NCBI GenBank assembly: GCA_964351875.1
Contig: CAYGQC010000015.1
Coordinates: forward strand, 1-42,989
Length of the DNA: 42,989 nt
Reading direction: 5' to 3'
From: JANSWO01 sp964351875
Lineage (GTDB): Bacteria; Pseudomonadota; Gammaproteobacteria; Pseudomonadales; Azotimanducaceae
Shown piece by piece: positions 25,772 through 34,751 of this stretch. Within the stretch, counting starts at the first letter, position 1, and each line of letters opens with the position of its first letter. Made by a program: the position numbers and the translations under genes. Below the pieces are notes generated by a model. It was not told the DNA's origin. It made no database searches and saw only the letters and a program-made list of their open reading frames with translations.

Positions 25772-25793
25772 CCTGAGCCGGTGAGAACTCAGG
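25772..25793. repeat. Inverted repeat after argS
   Basis: The 6 bp arms CCTGAG and CTCAGG flank a 10 nt loop, 15 bp after the argS stop. There is no T-tract, so it is only a weak terminator candidate. An 8 bp direct repeat, AGGCATGA, follows at 25791 and 25802. Confidence 0.25.
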
Positions 25794-25831
25794 CATGATC
25801 GAGGCATGACCCAAGACCCACTACACCGTTG

Positions 25832-27166
25832 ATGTCCAAGCCTCTTTCGAAGCGAGTTCTCGCTAGCCACTCGGGCATCTGGATGCCCCTCGCCGCGATG
25901 ACCATGCCCATCGCCGTGTACCTGCCACCGTTCTACGGCGAGACCCTCGGTATCAGCCTGACGACGGTCGGCATCATCTTTACGCTGGCGCGGGTCTGGG
26001 ACACGGTCACCGACCCAATCATGGGCGTGCTCATCGATCGAGTAGACACGCGCTGGGGACGCCGCAAACCCTGGGTTACGGTCTCGCTACCCATACTCAT
26101 GCTCGCGGCCTACATGCTGTATCTGCCGGATCCGGAGACCGCCAGCGGCGCGTATCTCGGGATATGGCTGTTTGTGCTCTACATCGGCTACACCATGGTC
26201 GGCATCGCCCACCAGTCCTGGGGTGCGGAGCTGGCCCCAACCTACGATGAGCGCTCGCGACTGTTCGGCTGGCGGGAAATGTTTGTGATGGTCGGCATGA
26301 CAACCGTGCTGGCGATCCCGGCTGGCGTTGATCTGTTCGGAGACGGCGACTTTGGCGACATGGTCGGCGCGATGGGTTGGTACATCGTGATCCTGATTCC
26401 GATCATGGCCTTGCCGCTGCTCCTGTTTGTGCCGGATTCGAATACCAGGATCGGGGCTTCAATCAGCCTCAAAGAAGCGCTGTCCGTACTCGTTGGTAAT
26501 CGCCTGCTGCGGCGTGTGCTGATCACAGACCTGCTTACGGGCTTTGCTCTGGCGGCCTCCGGGGCACTGTACATCTTCATGGCCGCCTACATTTTCGAGC
26601 TCGGCTCCCACGCCAGCTTCGCCCTGCTGCTGTTTTTCCTGTCTGGCACTCTGGCCATGCCGCTATGGATGCGACTGGCTTACCGCATCGGCAAGACCGC
26701 GGCGATCAAGGTCTCGATTGTGTACGGTGTTGCGGTCGAGGTAGGCGTGTACCTGCTCGCAGAGCCCGGCAACGCTGCACTACTGTGGGGTTACACTCTA
26801 GCGTTCGGCATCGCCTTCGGCGCTGCTCCGGCGCTGCTGCGATCGATGCTGGCGGACATCACCGATCTGGACGAACTGGAATCCGGCAGCAAGCGCACCG
26901 CGATGTACTACTCGCTGCTGCTGACAACCAGCAAGCTCGCCTCCGCGCTTTCTGTGGGCATTACGCTGCCATTAGTCGAACTGGGTTTTGGTTTTCAGCC
27001 GGGCGAAAACAATAGCGAGGCTGCGCTCGACGGCCTGCTCTTCACCTACGCGATGGTGCCCGCGATCGCGCTGGCGCTCGCGTACCTGCCGATGATCCGA
27101 TACCCATTAGGCAGAGAGGAAGTTGCGAGGGTCCAGAACGAGCTACGCCAGCGTGAGCTGGCGTAG
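25832..27166 (+). CDS. MFS transporter, GPH/MFS_2 type
   Basis: The 444-residue protein has about 12 membrane helices. The N-terminal half carries the glycoside-pentoside-hexuronide (GPH) cation symporter signature ARVWDTVTDPIMGVLIDR followed by TRWGRRKPWV, a loop 2-3 motif of the major facilitator type. GPH carriers often move sugars with sodium or protons, but the substrate here cannot be read from the sequence. The ATG at 25832 follows a TTG codon at 25829; I prefer the ATG. It stands alone, converging on the desaturase gene. Confidence 0.85.
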   Translation: MSKPLSKRVLASHSGIWMPLAAMTMPIAVYLPPFYGETLGISLTTVGIIFTLARVWDTVTDPIMGVLIDRVDTRWGRRKPWVTVSLPILMLAAYMLYLPDPETASGAYLGIWLFVLYIGYTMVGIAHQSWGAELAPTYDERSRLFGWREMFVMVGMTTVLAIPAGVDLFGDGDFGDMVGAMGWYIVILIPIMALPLLLFVPDSNTRIGASISLKEALSVLVGNRLLRRVLITDLLTGFALAASGALYIFMAAYIFELGSHASFALLLFFLSGTLAMPLWMRLAYRIGKTAAIKVSIVYGVAVEVGVYLLAEPGNAALLWGYTLAFGIAFGAAPALLRSMLADITDLDELESGSKRTAMYYSLLLTTSKLASALSVGITLPLVELGFGFQPGENNSEAALDGLLFTYAMVPAIALALAYLPMIRYPLGREEVARVQNELRQRELA

Positions 27167-27187
27167 AGCGGGACGTCGCAGCGGACT

Positions 27188-27205
27188 CGGTCTAGTTCTA
27201 GACCG
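27188..27205. terminator. Candidate bidirectional terminator hairpin
   Basis: The arms CGGTCTAG and CTAGACCG enclose a TT loop in the 58 bp gap between two convergent genes. A second small hairpin (GACTG/CAGTC) overlaps the desaturase stop. Neither has a U-tract, so termination by this element is likely from position only. Confidence 0.35.
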
Positions 27206-27224
27206 GCCAGCGCGGGTGACTGTC

Positions 27225-28442
27225 TCAGGCAGTCGCTGCCTTCGCGGGAATCGTGTACGACTTCAGCTCTGCGGCGAATTCACGCATGGCGCGAATACCT
27301 GACGCTTCCGCATCGGCACACCACTGCTTCAGGCTAGCCAGCAGCTCTTCCGAGTTGCCACCACGCTTGGCCCAGATTTCCTGCAGGCGCAGGCGCATGT
27401 CGTAGACAGTTTTCAGGGCTGGCGATGTCTCCACCAGCTCACCGATGCGAGCGCGGTCTTTCTCACTCACGAGAATCTCTTCTCGCGTAAGCACGGCTTT
27501 CGCTCGACGGAACGTGCCCTTGGCTGATTTGCCAACCGCGTGCTGTGCGGCTTTTGCTTCCACCACAACCGGCTTCACGACCTCGTCTGCGTAGCGCGAC
27601 ATCACGCGGAAGCGATCGTTGAGCAATGCCCAGACGGTATCCATGTCCAGTTGCGCCTTGTGCGGATCGTGCTCCACCACGGGGCCGGTCGACAGCGCTT
27701 TGGCCAGACCAACCGTTTCGAACAGGCGGATGTACATCCAACCGATATCGAACTCCCAGGGCTTGACCGACAGCTTGGCGGAATTCGGATACGTGTGATG
27801 ATTGTTATGTAGTTCTTCGCCGGCAATCAGGACGCCCCAGGGCGAGATGTTGGTCGCCGCATCCGGGCACTCGAAGTTGCGATAGCCCCAGGCGTGGCCG
27901 ATGCCGTTGATTACGCCAGCCGCGAAGACTGGTGTCCACGCCATCTGGATGGCCCAAATCGTAATGCCCGCAACGCCAAACAGCGCGACGTTGATGATGA
28001 ACATTGCGAGAATGCCCATCTGCTGATGTCGCCCGTAGACGTTGCGCTCCATCCAATCATCCGGCGTGCCGCCGCCGTAACGATCGAGCGTTTCGTCAGT
28101 TGCAGCATCTGCGTAGAACTCAGCACCGCGAGACAGAATCGAACCAAGGCCGTTAACGACCGGGCTGTGCGGGTCGTCTTCGGTTTCACAGAACGCGTGG
28201 TGCTTGCGGTGAACCGCGGTCCACTCTTTGGTGTTCATGGATGTGGTCACCCACAGCCAGAAGCGGAAGAAGTGTCCGAGCGCCGGATGTACGTCGACAC
28301 TGCGATGGGCGGAGTGCCGATGCAGGTAGACCGTTACGGAAACCATGGTGATGTGCGTCAAGACCAACGTGTAGGCAACCATCTCCCAGATGGATGCCTT
28401 GGTCAGACCGCCGACTAAAAAGTTAACAAGTTCGATCAACAT
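27225..28442 (-). CDS. Fatty acid desaturase, DesA type
   Basis: This is a membrane di-iron desaturase of 405 residues that should introduce a double bond into acyl chains, probably at delta-9 by analogy with DesA/DesC-type enzymes. The three histidine boxes are HRHSAH at 41-46, HRKHH at 78-82 and HNNHH at 212-216. Four membrane helices are expected around them. The C-terminal 150 residues are a soluble helical region rich in Lys, Ala and Glu. The ATG at 28442 has AGGAG 12 nt upstream, a long spacing. A 20 bp palindrome lies about 100 bp upstream. Confidence 0.9.
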   Translation of the reverse strand: MLIELVNFLVGGLTKASIWEMVAYTLVLTHITMVSVTVYLHRHSAHRSVDVHPALGHFFRFWLWVTTSMNTKEWTAVHRKHHAFCETEDDPHSPVVNGLGSILSRGAEFYADAATDETLDRYGGGTPDDWMERNVYGRHQQMGILAMFIINVALFGVAGITIWAIQMAWTPVFAAGVINGIGHAWGYRNFECPDAATNISPWGVLIAGEELHNNHHTYPNSAKLSVKPWEFDIGWMYIRLFETVGLAKALSTGPVVEHDPHKAQLDMDTVWALLNDRFRVMSRYADEVVKPVVVEAKAAQHAVGKSAKGTFRRAKAVLTREEILVSEKDRARIGELVETSPALKTVYDMRLRLQEIWAKRGGNSEELLASLKQWCADAEASGIRAMREFAAELKSYTIPAKAATA

Positions 28443-28894
28443 GCCGCTTCAGATCTCCTGTCTGTGAGCGTTCGGCCAGTAGGCCGCCGCATCTTTTTTT
28501 GCCGCTGGCTAACGTTGTATCGCTGCGAGCGGTGGTTTTGGTCGCATCGATGCGACCAGGGCTCAAAGCCTGGGACACATCGCGTAGCGTTCGGAGGTTC
28601 CGAGCGCCGCGCGCGGATTGTGGCAAGCGTCGAGGCCAGTTACCACTAGTCATCAGCTTGTTTTTACCTGACATTCAGTATACCCCGCCAGCCCATGTCC
28701 GCAGTGCGTATAAGCCGTTATTGTGACCTGCTTCGAGTCCGGTATCGATGGGATGTGCGTTCCCGAGCAGACTTAGCCAGCGTGAGCTTTGCGGAGACTA
28801 TATGGGGACGTTTTGACGCAGTAATGGCTCTGCGACCCATTTTCCTCAAAGTTATCCGACGCGACCATCGAATATCTAAAGAAATCAAAGCGAT
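28443..28894. other. 452 bp divergent intergenic region
   Basis: This gap separates the desaturase gene from the divergent sulfurtransferase gene. It contains a run of seven T (28494-28500), a candidate minus-strand -10 (TACAAC, 28514-28519), a 20 bp perfect palindrome (28539-28558) and a hairpin at 28588-28606 (CGTTCGGA/TCCGAGCG with one G-T pair). No coding frame with family similarity or tRNA is seen. Confidence 0.6.
28539..28558. promoter_or_regulatory. 20 bp perfect palindrome, candidate operator
   Basis: TGGTCGCATCGATGCGACCA equals its own reverse complement. It lies 97 bp before the desaturase ATG and 20 bp upstream of a candidate minus-strand -10 hexamer. The size and symmetry suit a dimeric repressor or activator. 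Desaturase genes in pseudomonads are controlled by the TetR-type regulator DesT, but I cannot say which family would bind here. Confidence 0.45.
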
Positions 28895-29743
28895 ATGACC
28901 CAAAACCAGACCCTAAAAACACGCTACCTCGCAGCACCTGACGACTGCACGGCGAGCAATCGCTTCAAAAACAACGTTGTGCTACTCGATTGTCGTTCGA
29001 AACTCGGGGACCTGCCCTGGGGTCGCAATTCCTGGCTGGCAGGCCACATAGCCGGCGCGGTCCACCTTGATCTGGATCGGGACCTGGCCGCTGCGCCCGG
29101 CGCCCGTGGCCGCCACCCGCTACCGGACCCGGATCGACTCGCCAACCGCCTCGGCGAACTCGGCGCATCCGACGACAGCCGCATCGTGGCCTACGACGAC
29201 GTCGGCGGAGCCATGGCCGCGCGCGCCTGGTGGTGCATTCGCTGGCTCGGCCATGACAGCGTCGCCCTCCTGAACGGCGGCCTGAATGCGTGGCTGGCGG
29301 CAAACCCCGGTGACCTGGTCAGCGGCGAAGAGACGCCCACGGCTGGCCGATTCACGCGCCGCACGAGCCTCACCAGGACCATCAGCGCAGAGGAACTGGC
29401 AACCCAGCTCCACGACACAAGCCTGGTGGACGCCCGCGCCCAAGAGCGCTTCGACGGCACGGTCGAACCTATCGACCCGGTTGCAGGCCACATCCCAGGC
29501 GCTACGTGCCTGCCGTTTCAAGACAATCTGACCGAAGATGGCCGCTTCAAGACCCGCGCTGAGCTGGCGGCGCGCTTCGCCGCGCTACCGGATCCGGTGA
29601 TCGCCTATTGCGGCTCCGGAGTGACGGCGGCGCACAATCTCATTGCGCTGCGGCTGGCCGGTCGCGATGAGGGCGTTTTGTATCCCGGTAGCTGGAGCGA
29701 ATGGCTGATCGACGACGATCGGCCGCGAGAACCTGCCGAATAA
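28895..29743 (+). CDS. Sulfurtransferase, 3-mercaptopyruvate type
   Basis: The 282-residue protein has two rhodanese domains. The active-site loop is CGSGVTA with C239, the pattern of 3-mercaptopyruvate sulfurtransferase (SseA-like); thiosulfate enzymes have CRKGVT. Other family segments are LVDARAQERFDG and VAGHIPGATCLPF. It moves sulfur from mercaptopyruvate to a thiol acceptor. The ATG at 28895 is preceded by an AAAG-rich stretch. mnmC starts 7 bp after the stop, so the two are probably co-transcribed. Confidence 0.9.
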   Translation: MTQNQTLKTRYLAAPDDCTASNRFKNNVVLLDCRSKLGDLPWGRNSWLAGHIAGAVHLDLDRDLAAAPGARGRHPLPDPDRLANRLGELGASDDSRIVAYDDVGGAMAARAWWCIRWLGHDSVALLNGGLNAWLAANPGDLVSGEETPTAGRFTRRTSLTRTISAEELATQLHDTSLVDARAQERFDGTVEPIDPVAGHIPGATCLPFQDNLTEDGRFKTRAELAARFAALPDPVIAYCGSGVTAAHNLIALRLAGRDEGVLYPGSWSEWLIDDDRPREPAE

Positions 29744-29750
29744 GACCGCT

Positions 29751-31565
29751 TTGCACATCCCCAAACCAACACTGGTACCCGCGGTCCTCTCGCTGCGCGA
29801 CGGCATTCCCTACAGCGAAGCTTATGGCGATTCGTTTTACAGTCCCGACGCCGAAGGTGAGGTGCACCGCGTGTTTCTCGATCCCGTCGGCTTTGATGCT
29901 CGCATTCAGAACCAGGGTCGCTACACCATCGCAGAGACCGGCTTCGGCACCGGGCTCAGCTTTTCCGTCGCTGCCGAACGCTACCTCAACAAGGCTCCGG
30001 TGGATGCCACCCTGCACTTCATCAGTTGCGAAGCGCACCCGTTCAGACAGAAAGACGCCGCGAAGCTAGCAGGCCTGCTACCCAATACGACGCTGGCAAA
30101 AGCTCTGCTCGCCGACTGGCCGCCACTTCTGCGCGGCTGGCATCGGCGGGTGTTCACGGGAGGGCGAGTAACGCTGTCGGTTTTCTTCGGCAGTGTTGAT
30201 GACTTTGCGAGTGAGCTCAGCCAGCAGCAAAAGCGTGCGGTTGATCTGTGGCTCTTCGACGGCTTTGCTCCGGACCGAAACCCTGCCATGTGGCGCGCCG
30301 AGTTGCTCAGCAACTTCGCCGCGCTGGTTCGTCCAGGCGGCGCCATGTCGACGTACACGGCAAGCGGCGAGGTTCGTCGGCGTCTCGAAGCCGCGGGATT
30401 CTCAACACGGCGGGTTGACCAGAAGCCACACAAAAGCGAATCACTCGTCGGCGAGCGGCTGAATGATTCATTGAGCCTGGCGTTGATCGATGCAGTGGTG
30501 CCCCGACGAGTTTCGGTGCACGGCGCCGGGTTCGCTGGCGCCAGTGTCGCTCGTTCGCTGGCGCAACGAGGCATCGCGGTAGAGGTCGTCGATCCTGCGG
30601 GCGCCGGAGCTGGCGCGTCAGGGCTGCCTGCGATCGTACTCCATGGCCGGCTACTGGCCGACCACTCGCCAGCCGCCGAGTTGCGCGCCCACGCCTACAA
30701 TCTGAGCTGCCTACTCATGCGCGAGCGCTGTCCGGGCGGTTTCGTGCCGAGCGGCGCCCTGCAGGGACCGGGTGGCACCACTGATTCCCAACGACTGGAA
30801 GAACTCGCCCGGCAGTACGAGGCCACAGGCCGTTGGCTACAGGTGCTGGACAAGAGCGAAGCCAGCGACGTCGCAGGCGTGAAACTCGCCACAAGTCATC
30901 TGTGGTTCCCGGACGCGGGCGTCGTCAACGGCGCTGCCGCGGTGTCCGAGCTACTGAATCATTCAATGATTTCGCTGCGAACAACGCCGAGCTCAACGTT
31001 TGAGCAAGCGCCGGTCGTGATCGCTTGCGGGCCGCGCAGTAACGCGCGAGACGAGCTAGCAAATCTCGAGATACTTCCGGTTGCCGGGCAACTCGATGTT
31101 TTCGAGAGCTCGACACTTCGCTGCGCGCTACTGGGAGAAGGCTACGCAGCACCTATAGACCGCGACTGCACCGCGGTCGGCGCGACCTACGAGTACAAAG
31201 CATGGGAGCCCGGCAGAGCGAGCGAACACAACCTCGAACTGGCGCGGCGCCTCGGTCTGCCAGAGATGCCGGCCAATTCGCACGCGTTCCGCGCGGAGCG
31301 TGCGGTGACCTCAGATCGCACGCCCATCGTCGGTGCGACCCGAACGCCGAACCTTTGGGTGAGCACAGGACACGGCTCCATGGGCGCTACGTTTGCTCCC
31401 CTCGCCGGCGAGATTATCGCGAGCCTGCTATGTGGTGAGGTAACGCCACTGTCCTGCGATCTGCTTGGCGTGCTCGCACCCACGCGCTTCGAGGCGCGCC
31501 AGGCCCGACGCGGTTTCAAGCACGGGGCTAGAGCCGTCGCTTCAGATCCAGGCGTTTCTGACTAA
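29751..31565 (+). CDS. mnmC: Bifunctional tRNA wobble uridine modification enzyme MnmC
   Basis: MnmC finishes mnm5s2U at position 34 of certain tRNAs. The N-terminal methyltransferase part (about 1-245) has the SAM site ETGFGTGLSF at 62-71 and DLWLFDGFAPDRNPAMW at 165-181. The C-terminal FAD-dependent demodification part (about 253-604) starts with GAGFAGAS at 258-265 and ends with VSTGHGSMGATFAPLAGE. The total is 604 residues, slightly short of the E. coli 668. The only suitable start is TTG at 29751; no good ribosome-binding site is seen, and translation may depend on the gene before it. It converges on serA with a 4 nt overlap. Confidence 0.9.
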   Translation: MHIPKPTLVPAVLSLRDGIPYSEAYGDSFYSPDAEGEVHRVFLDPVGFDARIQNQGRYTIAETGFGTGLSFSVAAERYLNKAPVDATLHFISCEAHPFRQKDAAKLAGLLPNTTLAKALLADWPPLLRGWHRRVFTGGRVTLSVFFGSVDDFASELSQQQKRAVDLWLFDGFAPDRNPAMWRAELLSNFAALVRPGGAMSTYTASGEVRRRLEAAGFSTRRVDQKPHKSESLVGERLNDSLSLALIDAVVPRRVSVHGAGFAGASVARSLAQRGIAVEVVDPAGAGAGASGLPAIVLHGRLLADHSPAAELRAHAYNLSCLLMRERCPGGFVPSGALQGPGGTTDSQRLEELARQYEATGRWLQVLDKSEASDVAGVKLATSHLWFPDAGVVNGAAAVSELLNHSMISLRTTPSSTFEQAPVVIACGPRSNARDELANLEILPVAGQLDVFESSTLRCALLGEGYAAPIDRDCTAVGATYEYKAWEPGRASEHNLELARRLGLPEMPANSHAFRAERAVTSDRTPIVGATRTPNLWVSTGHGSMGATFAPLAGEIIASLLCGEVTPLSCDLLGVLAPTRFEARQARRGFKHGARAVASDPGVSD

Positions 31566-32734
31566 CCGAGAACACGCACGTTGATCACACTCGGAATCTG
31601 CTCCAGAGCAGTCCGAACCTCAGCGCTCGCCGGCTGTTCGATGTCGATCAGGTTGTAGGCGTAGTCGCCGCGACTCTTGTTAAGCATGTCCACCACGTTG
31701 AGTTTCTTATTCGCAAGGACGGACGTGATCTGACCGATGAGCCCGGGCTCGTTGCGATTAGTGATAGCAAGCCGAACACCCTCGGAAGGCTCCAGCATCA
31801 CCGGCGGAAAGTTCACCGAGTTGCGGATGTTACCCGTCAACAGAAAGTCCTTGAGCTGTTCGGCTGCCATCACCGCGCAGTTCTCCTCAGCCTCCTCGGT
31901 GCTGGCACCCAGGTGAGGCGTGAACATGACACGAGGATCGTCCAGCAGATCGGCAATCGGAAAGTCTGCGACATAGCGGCCGAGGTGCTTGCTCGCGAGC
32001 GCGGCTGTCAGCGCGGTAGCGTCGACAATCGGCTCACGGGCAAAGTTCAACAGCGTGCTGCCCGGGCGAAACGCTCGCAGTGCTTCTTCGTTGATCATGC
32101 CGGTTGTCTGCGGCATCAGCGGAACGTGTAATGTGACGAAGTCGCTGCGAGAGAACAGGCTCGGCAGGTTCTCCATACGCTGCACCTCCGAGGGCAGACG
32201 CCACGCAGCATCGACCGAAATGGCCGGGTCGTAGCCGAGCACATCCATGCCCAGATCCAGTGCAGCTCGAGCAACCATCGAGCCGATCGCTCCGAGGCCA
32301 ACAACGCCCAGGGTCTTACCCATCAGCTCGAAACCCTTGAAGCGCTTCTTCTCGGCCTCAACCTGACGATTCAGTTCCGCGGCATCATTCAGACCGCTGA
32401 GCGATCGGGAATACGCGATACCACCGCTGATGTCTCGCGCGGTCAGTAGCAAGGCGGCCAACACCAGCTCCTTAACGGAGTTGGCGTTAGCGCCCGGCGT
32501 GTTGAACACCACAATCCCGGCTTCGCTGCAGGCATCGACCGGCACGTTATTGACCCCGGCACCCGCGCGCGCGATCGCCCGGAGCGAAGGACCCAGATCG
32601 CCAGCGACCAGCTTGTGAGAGCGAAGCAGCAGTGCGTCCGGATCGGCGATTTCGGTGCCGACTTCAAATTGATCCCGAGGCAAACGCTCAAGGCCTCGAA
32701 CCGCAATGGCGTTGTGTGTGCGTACTTTGAACAC
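31562..32734 (-). CDS. serA: Phosphoglycerate dehydrogenase
   Basis: SerA oxidises 3-phosphoglycerate in the first step of serine synthesis. The 390-residue protein has the D-2-hydroxyacid dehydrogenase fold with the NAD motif GLGAIG near 145-150, the active-site arginine in NFAREPIVD, and the active-site histidine in FTPHLGAST. The last 80 residues are an ACT domain (EPSEGVRLAITNRNEPGLIGQITSVL), the serine-binding regulatory part. The start is GTG 32734, supported by GGGAG upstream. The family more often has RG after the active-site Asn-x-x; here it is RE. It lies apart from serC in this window. Confidence 0.93.
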   Translation of the reverse strand: MFKVRTHNAIAVRGLERLPRDQFEVGTEIADPDALLLRSHKLVAGDLGPSLRAIARAGAGVNNVPVDACSEAGIVVFNTPGANANSVKELVLAALLLTARDISGGIAYSRSLSGLNDAAELNRQVEAEKKRFKGFELMGKTLGVVGLGAIGSMVARAALDLGMDVLGYDPAISVDAAWRLPSEVQRMENLPSLFSRSDFVTLHVPLMPQTTGMINEEALRAFRPGSTLLNFAREPIVDATALTAALASKHLGRYVADFPIADLLDDPRVMFTPHLGASTEEAEENCAVMAAEQLKDFLLTGNIRNSVNFPPVMLEPSEGVRLAITNRNEPGLIGQITSVLANKKLNVVDMLNKSRGDYAYNLIDIEQPASAEVRTALEQIPSVINVRVLG

Positions 32735-32925
32735 GCTGTCTCCCTATGTTTGCCGTTGAATCGGCTTCCGCTTTCACCAAGCGAGTATTGGCATCAGGCC
32801 AAACGCCGCATCGGCTGGCTGGTTATTCTTCTATCGTTGTTATCTCGTGCCGGCTGGGTCGATGTTGGCCCAGCGGCCAGCGAATTCGGTCGCGCAGTCT
32901 ATCAGCACATTAGATCGGAGGTTGA

Positions 32926-34044
32926 TCACGGAGGCGCCTCGGCCAGGCGCAGCAGCTCGTCAGTGAGTGACTGAGTTGCATCGGGGTATTCGGTGAGCGC
33001 TAGCCTGCTGCGGACCATTTCAGCGTCCGACCAGAGCGCCTCGATTTCGCTAACGAGCCTATCGGGGTCGAGCCCTTCCTCCGCGACGCTGCGGGCCAGG
33101 CCGTGATCCACGGCATAGGCTGCGTTCTCGATCTGGTCGCCTCGGGAGGCCTTCGCCGGCAGCGGTATCAGTAGCATCAACTTGCGCAGGGCAATCAATT
33201 CGAACAGCGCATTCGCGCCAGCCCGAGATACCACGAGATCCGCAGCGGCAAGAATATCGCCCCACCCCTCGCCAACAAACTCCGCGCTGGCGTAGCCAGG
33301 CACATCGAGCTCTTCCGCCTTGCCTGCACCGCATACGTGGAATAGGTCATAGTGCTCAGCAAGTACCGGCGCTGCCTTGCGAACCAGTTCGTTCACGGCA
33401 TCAGAGCCAAGCGAACCACCAGTGATCACGATCAACGGCCGTTTAGATTCTGCCAAGCCGAGCAACGTTCTGCCCTGCGCAGCAACTCCTTCCAGCAACG
33501 CGCGTCGCACGGGTGTTCCGGTGTGCACCAGCCGGCCACGGAACTTCGGCATCATCGTGTCAGGAAAACTCGTGCACAGCGTGCTGACAAACGGCGCAGA
33601 CAACTTGTTGGCCAGGCCGCTCGACGCATCGGACTCGTGGGCCAGCACGGGCACTCGGCAGAGCCACGCTGCCACCACTACCGGTAAGGCAACGTAGCCA
33701 CCCTTGGACATGACAGCGCGGGGCTTCAAGCTCCGCATCAGTCCAATGCAGCGAAAAACTGCGGCGATCGTACGGAAAACGTCCGTGAAGTTCTCCCAAC
33801 TGAGATATCGGCGCAACTTGCCCGTGCGCAGAACAATGGGTGTGGCACCGGCGCCACTGACCAGCTCTCTTTCCAGCTCCGCGGTACCTACCACGAAGCT
33901 GGCGGAGTAACCCAGAGCAAGACATTTCTCGACGACAGGCAGCGCGGGAATGATGTGGCCAGCCGTGCCGCCGCCAGCAAAGACGATGGTTCCCGGAATC
34001 TCGGGACGCTCAGCGCTTGCTCCAGCGACCTCTGAGCCGGCCAT
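32926..34044 (-). CDS. murG: MurG-like UDP-GlcNAc:lipid I transferase, non-dcw type
   Basis: MurG adds GlcNAc to lipid I to form lipid II at the inner face of the membrane. The 372-residue GT28 protein has GGGTAGH at 24-30, HESD at 136-139, GGSLGS at 209-214, SRAGAN at 273-278 and ASRGDQ at 299-304. E. coli MurG has GGTGGH, HEQN, GGSQGA and SGALTV at these sites. The motifs here resemble a second MurG type known from clostridia and bacilli. It is not in a dcw cluster; its ATG overlaps the hda stop (TGATG). It may replace or add to a canonical murG, or be of foreign origin. Confidence 0.82.
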   Translation of the reverse strand: MAGSEVAGASAERPEIPGTIVFAGGGTAGHIIPALPVVEKCLALGYSASFVVGTAELERELVSGAGATPIVLRTGKLRRYLSWENFTDVFRTIAAVFRCIGLMRSLKPRAVMSKGGYVALPVVVAAWLCRVPVLAHESDASSGLANKLSAPFVSTLCTSFPDTMMPKFRGRLVHTGTPVRRALLEGVAAQGRTLLGLAESKRPLIVITGGSLGSDAVNELVRKAAPVLAEHYDLFHVCGAGKAEELDVPGYASAEFVGEGWGDILAAADLVVSRAGANALFELIALRKLMLLIPLPAKASRGDQIENAAYAVDHGLARSVAEEGLDPDRLVSEIEALWSDAEMVRSRLALTEYPDATQSLTDELLRLAEAPP

Positions 34045-34751
34045 CAGAGCAATCCGAGCTGCTGCTTGAGGAACGGCACCGTGACTTTGCGCTGTTCATG
34101 CAACGTCGCCGCGTCAATGGCGTCAAGCTGCTCCATCAATGCCTCGAAGGATCTGGGCCCACGAGCCAGCCAGAATTCGAGCACCCGATCATCGAGTTCG
34201 AAACCGCGCCCGGCGGCACGCCGCTTAAGCAGCTCCGCCCAGCTCTCTTCGACCGGTGGCGCGACGTTGAACGATTGCGCGGCGCGTAGCCGGGACGCGA
34301 GATCAGGTAGGGAAAAATGGGCCTCCAGCGCGGGCTTTCGCGCGCTGACCAGCAACTGGCCTTCCGACTCCAGCAACTGCTGATAGGCGGCCATGATGAG
34401 CACCTCACTGTCCCGATCACCGAGCCACGCGTCGCAATCGTCGATGCAGAGCAGCGCAACATTTGTTTGCCCCAACAGGCCTGAGAGCGCTTCTTCCGCG
34501 CCGACTTCCTTCGCCGGCAGGTAGATAGCCCGTTCGGCTCTGCCGCGGTTCTGAGCAGTATGAAGCGCGTCACTGCAGCTCGCCTGCAACAGGTGGGTTC
34601 GGCCCGAAAAACGGTCGCCGTGCAGCCACAGGGCAGAGAAGCCGAAGTGCGCATGGCGCAGCCGCGCGACCAGCTCCTCGTTACCGGTTATGGAGAAACC
34701 CGCGAAGCTCATGCGTTCACGCAGAGGAAACGGCAGTGCCAGTTGGCTCAT
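34044..34751 (-). CDS. hda: DnaA regulatory inactivator Hda
   Basis: Hda promotes hydrolysis of DnaA-bound ATP together with the DNA-loaded sliding clamp, limiting re-initiation. The 235-residue protein begins with the clamp-binding motif QLALPF (3-8). The P-loop region reads GDRFSGRTHLL (45-55), with arginine where AAA+ proteins usually have lysine, as in E. coli Hda. LLCIDDCDAW is the Walker B region. It overlaps the phosphatidyltransferase gene by ATGA upstream and murG by TGATG downstream. Confidence 0.93.
   Translation of the reverse strand: MSQLALPFPLRERMSFAGFSITGNEELVARLRHAHFGFSALWLHGDRFSGRTHLLQASCSDALHTAQNRGRAERAIYLPAKEVGAEEALSGLLGQTNVALLCIDDCDAWLGDRDSEVLIMAAYQQLLESEGQLLVSARKPALEAHFSLPDLASRLRAAQSFNVAPPVEESWAELLKRRAAGRGFELDDRVLEFWLARGPRSFEALMEQLDAIDAATLHEQRKVTVPFLKQQLGLL

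Noticed and set aside
28443..28894. Small gene or tRNA in the desaturase-sulfurtransferase gap
   Set aside because: Short frames have no similarity or ribosome-binding site, and no cloverleaf with a T-arm GTTCRA pattern and acceptor pairing was found.
34044..34751. Arginine in place of the Walker A lysine of Hda as a defect
   Set aside because: E. coli Hda has the same feature (GAGRSHLL), so it is normal for the family.
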